Assembly: GCA_039619475.1 (NCBI GenBank)
Contig: CM077116.1
Span: 20,209,443-20,273,442 of the forward strand
Source: Icerya purchasi
Lineage: Eukaryota; Arthropoda; Insecta; Hemiptera; Monophlebidae
Length of the DNA: 64,000 nucleotides
Direction of reading: 5' to 3'
Shown one piece after another: positions 35,240-47,965 of this stretch. The first letter of the stretch is position 1, and each line of letters opens with the position of its first letter. Under the pieces are notes generated by a model, which saw nothing but the letters and a program-made list of their open reading frames with translations, searched no databases and was not told the origin of the DNA. The translations under genes and the position numbers were made by a program.

Positions 35240-36245
35240 ATTTTTTTCTTTCTTGGGTTTGCTAACATTGGTCCAACAAAATGGAAGAGATGGATAAAGC
35301 AGAGTAGAAGCTATATTTTTATTTTACCGGCAATGAAACCAAAGAACACACTTCTAGAACAGGAACAACCGAGAGAGTGGGCAGAAAAGGAACATAAGGA
35401 GCATTGAAAGAAGGAGGAAAGCCGAACTTTAAAAGTTGAGAATAAAGAAACTCACGCTCGTTTGAAAACACTCGAAGAACACGTGATTTGCGACACAAAC
35501 ATAATAGGTACTTTCAGGATCCAACGGAAAAAAAGGAGATATAGTCCAAGAAAAGCGATTCAGAGAGGAAGAAAAGAGACTGTGCGAAAAACGAAGGTAA
35601 GATAGATCAGCAAGACGAAAGCACCGGGTTAGGCAACGACAGAATTCCAAAGCTTAAGGTGACAGGATTTAGATGAAAGAAGAATATTACGTGCTAGAAT
35701 CCTGCTAATAAAACTACTCTCATTAAAAGCTGCAGATTTGGCAAGGAGGTGGACGGCTACGTTCCTATCAATGTCTGAACGTCCGGGAACCCAAAGAAAG
35801 TTAACCTAGGAAGACGTTGAAGACGCTAGATCATGAAGAAGGGAACGAATAGAAAGTATGATAGCATCAGTGGAAGAAGAAAAGGAAGATGGGATAATGC
35901 TAGAAAAACACTTGAAGAATCAGAAAGAATAAGGAATTTGAAATGAACTGCAGAAGCGGAAATACAGATAATGGCTTGTAAGATGACAATGGATTTAGCA
36001 GTAAAGATAGAACAAAAGGAAAGAAACTTAAAGGTTTAAGAATAGACGAGCTAAAGGCACAAGAATGAGGCCCCAACTCCACTCGGGCTCTTCGATCCGT
36101 CAGTGAAAATTAAATAGTGATCCCGAAATAGAGAATTTATTGTATTATTAAATTCCACACTGGCGATATCAGAGGGAGAGGATTTAAAGAAGCATGACAT
36201 GAAGTTGATTTAACAATTTGAAATAGATGCGGGAAAAGAATGGAA
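35240..36245 (-). mobile_element. LINE family A, 5'-truncated (RNase H and 3' end)
   Basis: On the minus strand, from about 36245: the segment before RNase H, then FTDGS near 36100, broken RNase H, FCRCLTRCF, then ADLSYLRFSHSLFSSSLNRFSW and DPESTYYVCVANHVFFEC. The 3' end carries GTTAGCAAACCCAAG followed by an A-rich tail (35240-35256 on this strand). Many stops. It mirrors the second half of the copy at 2950-5086. Confidence 0.82.
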
Positions 36246-36895
36246 GTTTGTGATGCAAAATTTTAAAAGCCGACAAATAATTCCTTTTTAACTCGACCCG
36301 CGTGTTTAAATAAAATATTAGCTAATCGTACTGCATATGTAGCGCACGAGAGTCATGTTGTTTGGCAGCAGCAATAAAATTCGTTCTTTAGGTGCTTTTT
36401 TTTTTCTTTTACAATCGCTTTTTATTCACTGCTAGATAAAGACTTTTCTTTTGGACTTTTGCATTCTTTTTGTTTTGTTTGTCCGCGGTCCTAAATTATT
36501 TACCCACGTCGCTTCCGTTCTCCCTTTTCCTGTTGATAGGTACAGTTTGTAGATGTAACAAAATATATTTGTATACCTTTAATATTGACAAATTAACTCC
36601 ACCCTCAAGCTCACTCTACATAAAATATGTATAACGATGTTTCAAGTTCGCACATGTTAATAAAACCACTGCAGACGCGTTCTTATGCATGTTACACACT
36701 TCAATAAGCAGGTTCAATATACAGTTGAAAAAGTGGCTTGGCTTATAGAAACATTTAAAATGCTCCTTTAATAGCATACAAGTTGAGATAATATCGGTTA
36801 TCAGTTTGATACGTTGCAAGTGAAATTTTAAAAATACGTATGTATTAAAATAATCAACTCGATAAAAGTTAGCATATTGCCTAGCTCTGACCAAA
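36246..36895. other. Intergenic spacer
   Basis: Nothing recognised. Confidence 0.45.
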
Positions 36896-37221
36896 TACAA
36901 CCGAAGCCGCTTGTAAGGCACACATCGACCGGAAGTCATTTGTCTCTTATAACCGGCTACCTCACTAAAGCGATTTTTTTTAAATCTTATATTCAAGTGA
37001 CTGGGGGTGCTAGAATATCTACAATTTAATTAATAAAACATAACTAACGATATTAATGTGTAATATCTCCTTATATGGAAATTAAGAGAAACGTACAGTA
37101 TGCATGCATAAGGTACAAAAATATCTAACATGTATTTGTAAAAATCGTTCATTTATTCTAAAAAAGGTACTATAGTTGTTTAGTGTAAATGTTTCATCTG
37201 CAGTGTTTGAATAAAATCTGT

Positions 37222-37378
37222 TCAGTTATCTAACGATGCCGTAGGACCACCTTCATTATTCTGTTGCATAAAATACCGCCGAAGCTTTTCAGTACATTTT
37301 TTCGCTTCCCCAGTAGACACACGAGGTAAGGGGATGTCATCCGTGTCATCATCACTTTCTGATTTTTGCATTCGACTC
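37222..37378 (-). pseudogene. Tigger-like transposase C-terminal scrap
   Basis: The minus-strand frame reads RMQKSESDDDTDDIPLPRVSTGEAKKCTEKLRRYFMQQNNEGGPTASLDN, then a stop. Acidic Asp/Ser residues followed by LRRYFMQQ-x-EG resemble the tail of Tigger/jerky transposases, where this region precedes the final basic segment. After the TGA the frame goes on as TDFIQTLQMKH. The whole catalytic domain is absent. Confidence 0.5.
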
Positions 37379-37399
37379 TTTTTTTCTCAGTCTAAAAAT

Positions 37400-37600
37400 A
37401 GCTCCGCTGAACGAAAGAAATTGTAATCCCTTGCTGCCCGATCGAGCGAAATAAGATTAGGCAGAATGGTGTTTCATCCAGAAGGACCGGATTCGAATCC
37501 CGCTGCTACGCATTGACGAATTTCGAAAATTTTTTACTTGCGCTGGGTTAATGTTCTTAATTGGCGTACAGAAAAGAAAAAAAAAAAAAAAACAAAAAAC
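37400..37600 (+). mobile_element. tRNA-derived SINE-like insertion
   Basis: Contains an RNA polymerase III B-box-like GGATTCGAATCC at about 37489-37500 with a TCATCCAGAAGGACC lead-in typical of tRNA-like SINE heads. It ends in an A-rich tail at 37573-37592 (AAAAGAAAAA). It sits inside the Tigger remnant. The A box and the 5' end are not clear. Confidence 0.5.
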
Positions 37601-39531
37601 ATCCCGTGCTAATCTGTCTTCATATTTTATCTGACCTAAAAGTCTGTTAGTCTTTCTTTGTCTCTTATAACCGACGTATGTATAACTAAAGCGAACTAAA
37701 ATAACCTTCATTTCATGGGTTTGTTTCTGTTTTCTCCTGTTTGACTCTATTAAACAGCTCTCTCTTTTATCCGGCTTACCTTATAAGCGGCTTTGACTGT
37801 ATTATAAATCAAGCCCACTTTTTCAAATAAAGGATATTACAACGGTTCTTTTTAATTGTATATATCGATCAAATAGCAAAGTAAAGTTTGTATTTGAACA
37901 GCAACGTCAGCACAGTTTAGCAAATGAGCCAGATTGGCTAATCGCTCAGCTAAGACATTTTCCGAAACACGTTATTTTTCAAAAAACAAATAAGAATAAG
38001 CATCATCGCTTGAGTTTAATATGTTGAATAAATTTGGTTTATCAAAACACAACCTCAAAGCCGTATTTATATAGGAACAAAACGGTTTTCCCAATGTAAA
38101 CCGCCTAATCGCCATTACTAATTGAAGGCACATATAAATACAGACATCCACAGAGAAAATCAGCAGAAACAATGTATTCTTGTTTAGCGGAATAAGCGGC
38201 GTTAATTCATTTTACAGTAAGTATTCGAAGAAGCACCCGTGAATTACTTTAGGAACACGAGGCTGACATTTTATTTTGGTCTAATTACTCCTGCAGAAAT
38301 ATGAAAATGCAACGCACACATTATAGGATCTCAGAATTGGTATTTTACAAATCCACAGGCGTATACTAGTTTCGTTTTTGAATTATATACTTCTATTTCA
38401 CTATGTTCATCGGTCATTTCCTAAATTTTTGTATAGATAAAAATGTAATTCACATTTTAAAAAACTTCACATAAACCGATTGCTGTTAACATACGAGAAA
38501 CAAATGCTTAAACGTGAATTTAAATTTTCACGGTATTTACTACGTGCGAATACTTGAATTTTCATATTATACTTTGATACAAGTTGTATCGGCAACTTCG
38601 TCTACCGGAATTAAAAATTAATTTTTTATATTTTACATTTTTTTTGGGCAGTTCTTCGAGCAAAGCCACAATAAGATATAATAAATTATCGTGAATTCGA
38701 AGTTGAGGACAATAGTAGTTCCGTCTTTATTGACCAATACAGGATCGGCAGTGTGAATTTGTTAATTGGCGAAATATCCCAATCGCTGCTGTTATTTCGA
38801 CGGAGTATTTCTCAGCCAATCACGAAGCTCTTATTTTAAATAATAAAAACAAAAAAAAAACGCAGATGCGACCACAGTGTACTCCGCAAACAAATTTTCT
38901 TAGTACACAGTCCGTAATACATAAGGAAATAAGTAATGATCCGAAGGAAAAAATACTAAAAACTTTTATTATTCACAACTGTGACTAGATATGTACGACT
39001 GTAAATTACCCTGACGCAGATGCTCCTGTCACCAGAGCGTCTCTGAGTACCCAGAAAAGAAAAACTAATAACATCGAGTTTACGACGACATTCTTGGATT
39101 AAAATCGCACATCGATCTAACCGGATGTGTGTAAATCCCTTATAGTGATTAGCTGTGGTACTGCCCGAACGAGTGACACTCACATTGCGCCAACATTACA
39201 CATATACCGTCGATCGTACTACATATAGCTCTATTCCTATCGGACAACCCTTCCTCAATTTGGCATTAATTTTAGTTTACTAAATTCCCATTACTTAAGC
39301 ACTTGAATTTAGAATACGTTACGTTACACGCTGCTCGAGTTTTACCAGATAAATATATAAAGAACCACGCCATTTTCTAAATACAATTAATAAAATCCCA
39401 ATACCGGTTCGCGTTTTAAATAATTTTAATTTCCCACGACGTAGTAAAACCAGAATACATTAAATAAACATAAAAATTATCTATTACATTACTCATCGGT
39501 CAAAGTGGGGTCACCACAGCTGCACCTCCTC

Positions 39532-39568
39532 AATATGATTCTAGATTCTTTAGGTCTAGAATCATATT
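39532..39568. repeat. 14-bp perfect inverted repeat, 9-base loop
   Basis: Arms AATATGATTCTAGA and TCTAGAATCATATT separated by TTCTTTAGG. No terminal T-run and no nearby gene; role unknown. Confidence 0.85.
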
Positions 39569-40847
39569 AACTCAGAACTCTTCGCAATAAGAGGACCGTA
39601 CTATCCATTAAGGCTCATTAAACAGCACATTCGTACTCGACTTAAAAATCAATTTATTTTTAAATTTTATGACATCTATTTATTTATCTTATTATCAATC
39701 TAATATCTGTAAAACAAAAGGTAATATCACTTACCCATGTATGCATAAATTATCAGTCACATTGTAACTGCCGTTACCACGCGATCTCAGCGCTATCATA
39801 CGCTTCAGAATTTCATCATAAATTATTACTATAAAGAAAAGATCGCGCTACACAACTATTAATTGAGTATTCGGATACGGTGCGACAAAACGGACTTAAT
39901 TCTACAATTCCACTGCAATATTACTTTCCCGAATACAGCAGCAGTTTCTTATAAATACACGCATCAAACTGAATGTAAAAAAATCGTAATTCATAAGACG
40001 GAAATGCATCGATATAGCATTTCATCAAAAATACATAAATCTCTGTGAACAGAACATATACGCACATACAAATTCACGATTATCCAAGATAGAAAGTAGG
40101 CACAAATTTGTAAAAATGCAATTACAATTTTTTTTCATTTACATATGTGTGAAGCATAAGTTGGCGCTTCATAATTTTCAGAGAAAACAGACTAAATGTT
40201 CAAAAAATATACGAAATACATCATCCGTTTTTCTTTTTTCCGTTTTTGTTTTTTTCTTCATATATACTTTATTTTAATTATTTTTGTTACTTATTTATCT
40301 TATTTTATCCGATTTATTTATTTATTATTTTTCCTTTTTGAGACAAAAAATTTGCATGAAACAAAACAAAAGAAATATAGAAAATAATGCTGCTCTTACA
40401 CCAGAAATATTAAGAATTCATTTGCCTCATATAATTTTTTTATTTGTTTTTATAACGAATAAACCGATAGATAAAGCTGACGACCCTATATATTTAAAAT
40501 ATAAATGTTCTAATAAAAAACGTATAAAAATATATTCATAAAAATCAACGTGTGCAGTCATTGAAAACATTTTACAACCATCTGGAAAGCGAATTCGAAG
40601 GACTTCTACATTTTTGTTGCATTCAGTATTGAAAAACAAAGTTGTATGGAAAGAGACTTTACATTCATAAATTTTTTCATAAATTAGTTTTAAAATATTT
40701 TATGTTTTGTGAATATGTGTATAAGATTGAAATAAAGTTAAGAAGTTACAAAAAAAAATACCGAGCTAAGCTCGGTCGCCCAGGTACTTGTCTATTTAAT
40801 AGTGAAATATTAACGAATTTCGATAGTAAAAATTTATTTTTAATAAA

Positions 40848-40852
<5 letters not shown>

Positions 40853-40890
<38 letters not shown>
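40853..40890. repeat. (AT)n microsatellite
   Basis: About 38 bp of AT repeats. Confidence 0.9.
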
Positions 40891-40893
<3 letters not shown>

Positions 40894-42125
40894 TAATTTG
40901 AAAAATCATTTCCGTAATTACTTTGATTCAAATAGTTTTTGCATTTATGGAATGAAGACACTGTAATCTACATAATATAACTAACCGTGTATCTTTCTGG
41001 ATCAAAAAATAAATAAATAAGTAATAAAAAAAAAAAATGAATGAATAAACAATGAAAAAAATGTATATTTACTCAGAGACAGAATATCGAATGGCTGCAA
41101 GCTGCAACCATGCAACCAGTAGTTAAATACATTTTATTTGATTCATTCTATGCACATGTAACATTATGCATGATTTGCAATAAATTTATACGTTAGTGTA
41201 TGCTTATTATGTCTAGTTTTAAATATCTGCTTTATAATTACTCATCAATAATCTTAATCGTTTATTTTTACTGTTTTCTACTATTTAAACTAGGAGTAAT
41301 GTAATAAAGCAAAGTAAAAATAATTGAAGTTTAAGTTATGGTTGAATAATTGGGACACTTAATATATGTTCATTACAGACAACGATTTATCGACCGTCAT
41401 TATTGTTAACATAAAAATTATGGATATTTATAAATTTAAACGTACCTATATTACGATTAGTTAACTGTGTTATGTAAATAATTCTAAGATCGTAATATAA
41501 AATACTACTAATGATCCCTATTAGAATGAAATTATGATAAACTATTCGCTATCAGAATAAGTAAGAAACATTATATTTTTATCGATAATTATGAAGATAT
41601 TAAATTTGATTTTCAGAAATTTTTCTAGATATTTTGAAATAGTACAATTACATAATAAAATGTTTTAAAAAAAAAAATACAGACTTCAAGATTTACTTTA
41701 AAAATTTAATAAGAATGAACTAAAAAATAAAAACTAATTTTATTCGATAAAAAATATTGGATTTCAGAGTGATATATCTGAAGGTGACATTCTAATATTT
41801 CGTATACAACATTAACTTTTTGGAGTAAGCATCAAATTAAAAATACAATATATTTCTTTTTCTTTTTTTTTGCCGCACCGGTCAAACCTGGCTATAATTG
41901 GCATTTCTCAATAATGGTCCAAGAAAAAAAAAATTAAAAGCGATATTACTTCCTCTTCCGATGGATATTAGACAACTGATAATAATATATACTATATTAA
42001 ATTACACATGTATGTGCTCTTAAGAAATATCGGTCCACTGACGCGTGATATTCTCTTCTTTTTCTTGTTCTGCATTGAATTTTGTTGGAGCTACTTATCT
42101 TTCGGATACTTGGTAATTCAAAGAT

Positions 42126-42800
42126 TTTTTTTTTTTTTTTTTTTTTTTTTACCCCCCCTTGGGTTTGTTAGCAAAGAGTACTAGCCCAGCAAAAAGGAAT
42201 AGACACATGGAATAGAATAGAAATTATATTTTTATTCTGTCGACAATGGAATCAAGGAACACCCCTAGGACAGGAACAACAGAGATAGTAGGTAGAGAAA
42301 GAAATTAAGAGGCGTTGAAAGGAGCAGGAAGACCAAGCTTTAAAAGATGACAATAAAGTAACTCACGCTCGCGAGATAAACCGGAGCACTCGAAGAGCAC
42401 GTGATTCGCATCGCAAACATACTGGGAACCTTCAGGATCCAATGGACAAAAAGGAGAATCAGCCAAAGAGAAGCGATTTAGTGAAGAAGGAAGGAGACTA
42501 TGCGAGAAACGGAGGCGAGATAATTTAGTAATTATGGACCGACGCAAACTGGGAAACTCATAGAACCAAGGATGAGGGGGAGGAACAGGATTAATCAAGA
42601 GATAAAAGGAATTAGAATTAGCGAAAAGAGATACATAAACAGAATGCCAAAGTCTAAGATGGCAGGATTTAGTTGGAAGAAGAATATTGTGTGCTGGAAC
42701 CCTACTAATAAAATTCCCATTGGAAACAGCAGCTTTAGCAAGGAGGTCGACGGCTACATTTCCATCAATGCCTGCATGTCCTGGAATCCAAAACTCAAAG
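42126..42800 (-). mobile_element. LINE family A, 3' part with poly(A)
   Basis: Reading right to left: WIPGHAGIDGNVAVDLLAKAAVSNGNFISRVPAHNILLPTKSCHLRLWHSVYVSLFANPNSFYLLINPVPPPHPWFYEFPSLRR, then LRFSHSLLPSSLNRF and CDANHVLFECSGL. A 3' region follows with CTTTGCTAACAAACCCAAG, then a 26-base oligo(A) (T-run at about 42126-42150 on the + strand). The coding part is nearly intact, so this is a young 5'-truncated insertion. Its sequence is very close to the internal segment of the ORF at 5937-8975. Confidence 0.88.
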
Positions 42801-42804
42801 AAGA

Positions 42805-43700
42805 TATGCTACCTCACTACTTGTGGGCGTAGTATAATAATGGCCGAAGCACGCTTGACAGTCCTATTATCGGTTAGATACAAAAGCGAACATTTCTTTA
42901 CGGACAATGAATACTAGTTACAGGGCCATTATGATGAGAGAGAGCGTCGCGGCACCATCTTCTTTTTAATCTTCTCCTAGGCTTGCCTAGCAACGGATTT
43001 TTATGACATCCGAAATATATCAGGATTATCACTAAAACTAAGTTTATCGAAAAATCTTTGATACTGTTGTACGTGTACATCTTTGACTAATGGAATATTA
43101 AGATCCTTGTGGAGAATATGATTAGAGACATAATTACGAGCTCCATCATGCGAAGTATCTTTGATTGTTGCCTTTGTACTAGTAATAGGTTACTTGTTTT
43201 AGTATTTCCGTACAACTCTATACCATACTTCCAGATTGGTAGGCCTTCTTGCTACCATTGGATACAGCAATTTGGCTCGTACCTAGACTCTTCTACTAAT
43301 TTGTTCTGTATGGAAACGCCAGTTTAGTCTGCGATCCAAATGCATTCCCAGATATTTCACGGAATTACCCCGCAGTATCTCAGAATTATTTATTATTAAC
43401 TTCGAATATGTACTAGGTCTATTAGTGAAAGCTATATGTTGACATTTTTTAGCATTAAACTTAATTCTCCAGTTGTTGTTGGCCCACGTTTGTATGTTAG
43501 CCATATTATCTTGAATTGCTATATTCGCAAAATCAAGATTTTCGTTACAGATCATTAATGAATGTAGCCAGAATTGTCTGATTACAGACAGGTATGTCTG
43601 CTGTGTATATCGAATAAAATATTGGGCCCAACAGACGTTTTTGTGGAACCGAAGCACATGCTTTTCTTTCTTCAGAAATTACCTCATTAATTTTGAATGA
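42805..43700 (-). mobile_element. Jockey-type LINE, RT second half, decayed
   Basis: On the minus strand: SVPQKRLLGPILF (usually VPQGSVLGPILF), a damaged FADD box (ATFINDL), NNNWRIKFNAKKCQHIAFTNRPSTY, SVKYLGMHLDRRLNWRFHTEQI, then after breaks NPLLGKPRRRLKRRWCRDAL, the typical Jockey C-terminal RRLKR. It directly abuts the family A fragment on its 3' side at about 42800. Confidence 0.8.
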
Positions 43701-44215
43701 AAATATTCTAGTTGTTAGGTACGATATCAGAAGTGGATAGATGGAATTATCCGTTTTAATTTAAATTTTAATCCGGTGTGTCAGACACGATCAGAAGCCA
43801 GAAGACCGCTGAACATACTTGTTTTTTTTTCAAGAACCGTTGCCACTGCATCTACAAGGTCTGTAACATTGTTGAATTGTAGAATGTTGAGGTCGATAGC
43901 CAAACTGGTAGATTAAGAATGACTTTTTGATTTTCTACTATCAAACAAATCCTTTTTAATATCTAGAAACAATTTCATGAATTTTTAATGTCGTTAATAA
44001 TTATTACTGCAATTTGTATTTGGTACCAACTCAAATAAGTTAATGTTGTATAAGAAGTATCATACCTAATACCAAACTAAAGTACATCATACTGAAATGT
44101 ATTATTTTTTACTTCTTTGCACGTTTTTATTAAATTTTTGTATTAAATCTTGAAGTCAATATTTTTTTTTTTTTGTAAACGTTTTGTTTTACAATTTTTA
44201 GCACGGCAATTTTTT

Positions 44216-46737
44216 GTCTAGCTAAAAGTCAACATTTTTATAAGTGACAAGCTTGTAAATATTTGGCGGCTTAATATTCGTTTTCTTATTCAAAGGTCAT
44301 TTCCATGGTAATTAACATTTATAATACTTTAATTTTGTCGAAAAACGTTTCTAAGGTAAACTGATTATATTTTAATTCATACGTGTCTGTTATATTTAAT
44401 AGAAAAAAAAAAAAAAAATATTAAAAGGGGCCACATTTTCCACATTTTTTGATGACTGCTCAGTTTGTGGTCATCAATTTTCATTTGTACTCACATGGTA
44501 CTACTGCTAAATGGTACACTTTCGAATGAACAAAGAATCATTAAAGTCGGTCCATATAAGTTCAAGGTACGCGTGAACAAACACTAAAAAAAAGCATACG
44601 CGATGAACGTATAACTTCCTTTTTTTGTTGAAGTCGATAAAAATAATGAAGGAAGTAAAAGTGATTAAAAAAAAAATAAATTTTCACAAGTGCAAATAAA
44701 ACTATTTCTGAAATTTTTTTAAAGAACAAATTATTACTCCTTGTGTCATATAAGGAAATTTTTCAAATGAGACTTTGGTAAAAACATATTTTCTATTAGA
44801 ATTTTCGAACTAAGAAACGGGTGGTATTGCTTTTTCCCTAATGCATGATAAAAGCACTATATGGTACGTTTATCGAATAAAAAGGTTACATACATTTGTT
44901 TGTTAACGTCATCGAAATAAAATAGGAACGTATGTTTTGAGGATGTGGTAGAATATGAACTAATGCATAAAGCGGAACCAAAAACGCGTCGTTTAAGGAT
45001 ATAGTCCGGTCGAGCAATTCTAACGTACAGGGGTGCTTGCTAGCGTTCGCCATTTGTTTGCAATGTTACACCGGTCGCTAACATTTACGATACAATTATG
45101 CGAATACAAAGTATATTATTTTCTCGATTTTGTTTTTTGTTGTTTTACTTTAATCTAGTTATATATAGGAATATAAACAAAATATTTTAGGTAAGTTAAA
45201 CGTATTATATTTTACCATTATATCGAAATAATCTGTAGTTCATTTTTAGAATTTAAAACATATTTAACTCTATGTCCTTTGCTATCAGAATGAAATCATC
45301 TCTCCATCCAGATAGCTGGAGAGATCAAATTAACAGTACGAGATCGAAAACTGACCAACACTGTTTCGATCTAGCAGACATCAGTTTGAATTTGCATTCA
45401 ACCAAAAGATAATTCTGGGGAATCTTTACAAATATTCCATTTATCGCTAATATTTCGCTGATTATTATATCAGACTATTCTAATATACTCCTCAATTTTG
45501 AGCAAAATTCTCGTAATTTTTTAAATAATATAAGGGGAAAAAATAAATATTCTTATTTTACAACTTAAAAAAAAAAAGTTATAAATAATAGTTACGTCAC
45601 AAAGTACAGCGATTTATCAATTAGTTTACCTAATGAACGTAAGAGATTTTTCTTTTATTCTCAAATCTGTTACAATGAAGCATCGATTTGCCAATAAGCA
45701 TAGGAAAATCGTTTGTCCATTATTCGTCTATAGATGAATGTATGAATGTTCACTGCTCACTGTTTTCCGGCTTGGCTAATATTTTGCTGGAAAAATAAAT
45801 ATATAAATGTCCTGGATGCAGAGTTGTTAGTGTTCACAGCTGACAAGTCAAAAAGAAAATCCTGGATAGAGCTTTGCCTTATACTTCCTCTTTCAGTTTG
45901 ACTTACAAACTGTCGGGACCAGCAACTGAAAGGCGGATTTTCCTCGTCATTCGAAATGTTCAAGACACTGCATTAAAAATTATACCCGGAAGAACGGATA
46001 CCTAAAGTTCATTTCAAATGTACACATAGTTCAATAAATGGCATCGATTTTACCCCGTTTAATACACTAATTAATCTTTAATTACCTATGTTAAACATGG
46101 AACCGGTTCCATACCTAAATGAGACACCACCTCTGAAAAGATTAGTCACATTTCAATCAGCATCGTTAATTTTACAAATTTTTAATTCCGCGGTTAAAGA
46201 ATAATTAAAAAACATAACGAAAAATTATTTTTGCAACCGATTTTTAATTACATTTTAATAAGCTATAGTTATAAACGGAGTTTACCAACATGGAAATTTA
46301 CAAAAATTAAATAAATCCAACAAATCCGAATGCAAAGAACACTCAGCTGCTTCGCCGTTGCTATTTGTGTAATTTTTATTAATTTGATATATACGAATTC
46401 TAATCTTATCGTAAATGGAAAAAAAAAAAAAAAAAAAAATTGAAATAATAAATTTCATAAAGATGCTAAAAATTGGTTTTCCATATATATCGCTTCAATC
46501 AATGATCGGAAGAATTCAGTTTTAACGTGATAAATAGTTCTTCGTTTAAGTCGAAATGCTGTAGTGATATTCGAATATAAAATTCGGCACAGTAGACGAA
46601 TTATGTTTTTTTTTCTACAAATATTATTTTTATTTGATTATTACATTTATGTATGGCGAAGTTTAAAGCGAATTTAAATGCCTCCGTTAAATTCAGTTAA
46701 ACCATCTTGATTACTTGGATATCAATAACTCCGATTT
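44216..46737. other. Intergenic stretch, nothing recognised
   Basis: AT-rich DNA. An A-run at about 46420-46439 could be a retroelement tail, but no coding sequence precedes it. Confidence 0.5.
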
Positions 46738-46880
46738 ATTTGTTTATTTTATTTATTTTTTTTAATAATAATTTGCGGGTCCCACAAGGCACTAGCCCGT
46801 CTGTGGGTTCCCAACATAATTATATCATTTATTTGTACAATATAACATCAACTTAATTTAAGTACTACTTTCTGTTACAG
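46738..46880 (-). mobile_element. Possible LINE 3' terminus
   Basis: Reversed, the segment reads GGGAACCCACAGACGGGCTAGTGCCTTGTGGGACCC and then an A/T-rich tail (AATTATTATTAAAAAAAATAAATAAAATAAA). This looks like a retroelement 3' untranslated end with an A-rich tail. No coding part is seen. Confidence 0.35.
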
Positions 46881-47201
46881 CATAAAAAGTGTTAACTTAT
46901 ATATTACTATACTACAAAATCCACACTCTCATTATTTATTATTTATATTACAATTATACCATTATCTAAAATAATATTTCCTATTACATCGTTCGAGTAC
47001 GGACACTGTATTATCAAATTTAAAAAATGATATAGCAACATTACAAAGATATAAGTGATAATGGTGTGAATGAGTAAATCTATGATATAAAATCTATAGT
47101 GCATTAAGAAAACTTTCAATAATAACTCCGATGATCTTTATTTTAAAATAACGAGATAACTTTTAAACTACATCAGTTTTCTTAATACAAATGAATATAC
47201 T

Positions 47202-47867
47202 CAGTGGCGGATCCACGGGTGGGAGTATAGGGAACATTCACCTAATCAAAGAACTAAAACCTTGATGAAAAAATTTGTTACAACAGAGAAACTTAATTTA
47301 TACCATAAACGATTTGTATAAATGTTACCGATGGATTTAATTATAACTAATATTTAATACTGTTTTCTCGTAAAACTATTAATGTTACGTTTTTATTTTA
47401 TTTTAAACCCAACAGTCATCGATCTTTTGTTTTTCTTATTTATTTTTAATTTGTACTTTGTAATGTAAATGAAAATAATTCAGTGAGAAATACATATATA
47501 TTATATATTTTTTTTACTTGCTCACGGACAAAGAATTCGAATCGAATTACTAACAAAAATAAAAAAGTAGTAAAGTCTAATAAAAATACTATCGTTCTAT
47601 TCTTTCTAATAATTTATTATTCAAATTCTAAACTACATTTTAGCTACAATTTTGTAATTTTTTTATTTTTCACCTAAAACTAAAACAAAATTTTAATTAA
47701 ATTGTAATAATTATGTATTTTTAAACATTGTTAAATTTCTAAAGAGGTGGTCGCTATTTGGTTTTCTTTATGAAACAAATTATTTCTCAAATCTACTCTC
47801 TACCGTATAAGATATTATGTAATTATATAATTTTCCTCCCCAAAATGTCTCGCTGGATCCGCCCCTG
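47202..47867. mobile_element. hAT-like MITE
   Basis: The ends are CAGTGGCGGATCCA and, reversed, CAGGGGCGGATCCA, a widespread hAT terminus. The flanks share TATACT next to both ends (6 of 8 positions of a possible duplication). The interior is AT-rich and non-coding. Confidence 0.7.
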
Positions 47868-47965
47868 GTATACTTCATTTTATTATGTATTTCATCAAAC
47901 TAGTGTTCGCTCATTATTCGATTATAATTATTGTTAAAAATTCAAGAAAAACATATGAATTTGCA

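Larger units (their letters stand above)
36898..37799 (-). mobile_element. Deleted Tigger/pogo-like element with TIRs
   Basis: The ends are CAACCGAAGCCGCTTGTAAGG on the left and, reversed, CAGTCAAAGCCGCTTATAAG plus G on the right (17 of 21 match). Each is flanked by TA (36896-36897, 37800-37801). A subterminal word GTCTCTTATAACCG followed by ACTAAAGCGA occurs near both ends as a direct repeat (36944 and 37657). Between them are only a C-terminal transposase scrap and a SINE, so most of the element is gone. Confidence 0.75.
37802..41639. other. Long stretch without recognised gene
   Basis: AT-rich intergenic DNA. Small items only: a 14-bp perfect hairpin at 39532-39568, a short hairpin CCGAGCTAAGCTCGG at about 40761-40775, and an (AT)n tract at 40853-40890. 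Open frames here are low-complexity and show no family motif. Confidence 0.55.
41640..44215. repeat. Palindromic element split by nested LINEs
   Basis: Left arm about 41640-41840 and reversed right arm about 44030-44215 share GACTTCAAGATTTA, AAAAATTTAATA, TACAACATTAACTT and AAAATGTTTT-like ends. The same two arms occur close together at 61085-61565. Here about 2.2 kb separates them, including two minus-strand LINE pieces, so the arms are best read as one element opened by later insertions. Confidence 0.6.

Noticed and set aside
37484..37515. Possible tRNA gene because of the GGATTCGAATCC word
   Set aside because: No acceptor stem, anticodon arm or A box of a real tRNA could be folded; a SINE fits better.
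40755..40800. Possible Helitron end (hairpin CCGAGCTAAGCTCGG)
   Set aside because: No CTRR terminus after the hairpin and no Rep/helicase sequence or 5' TC end was found.
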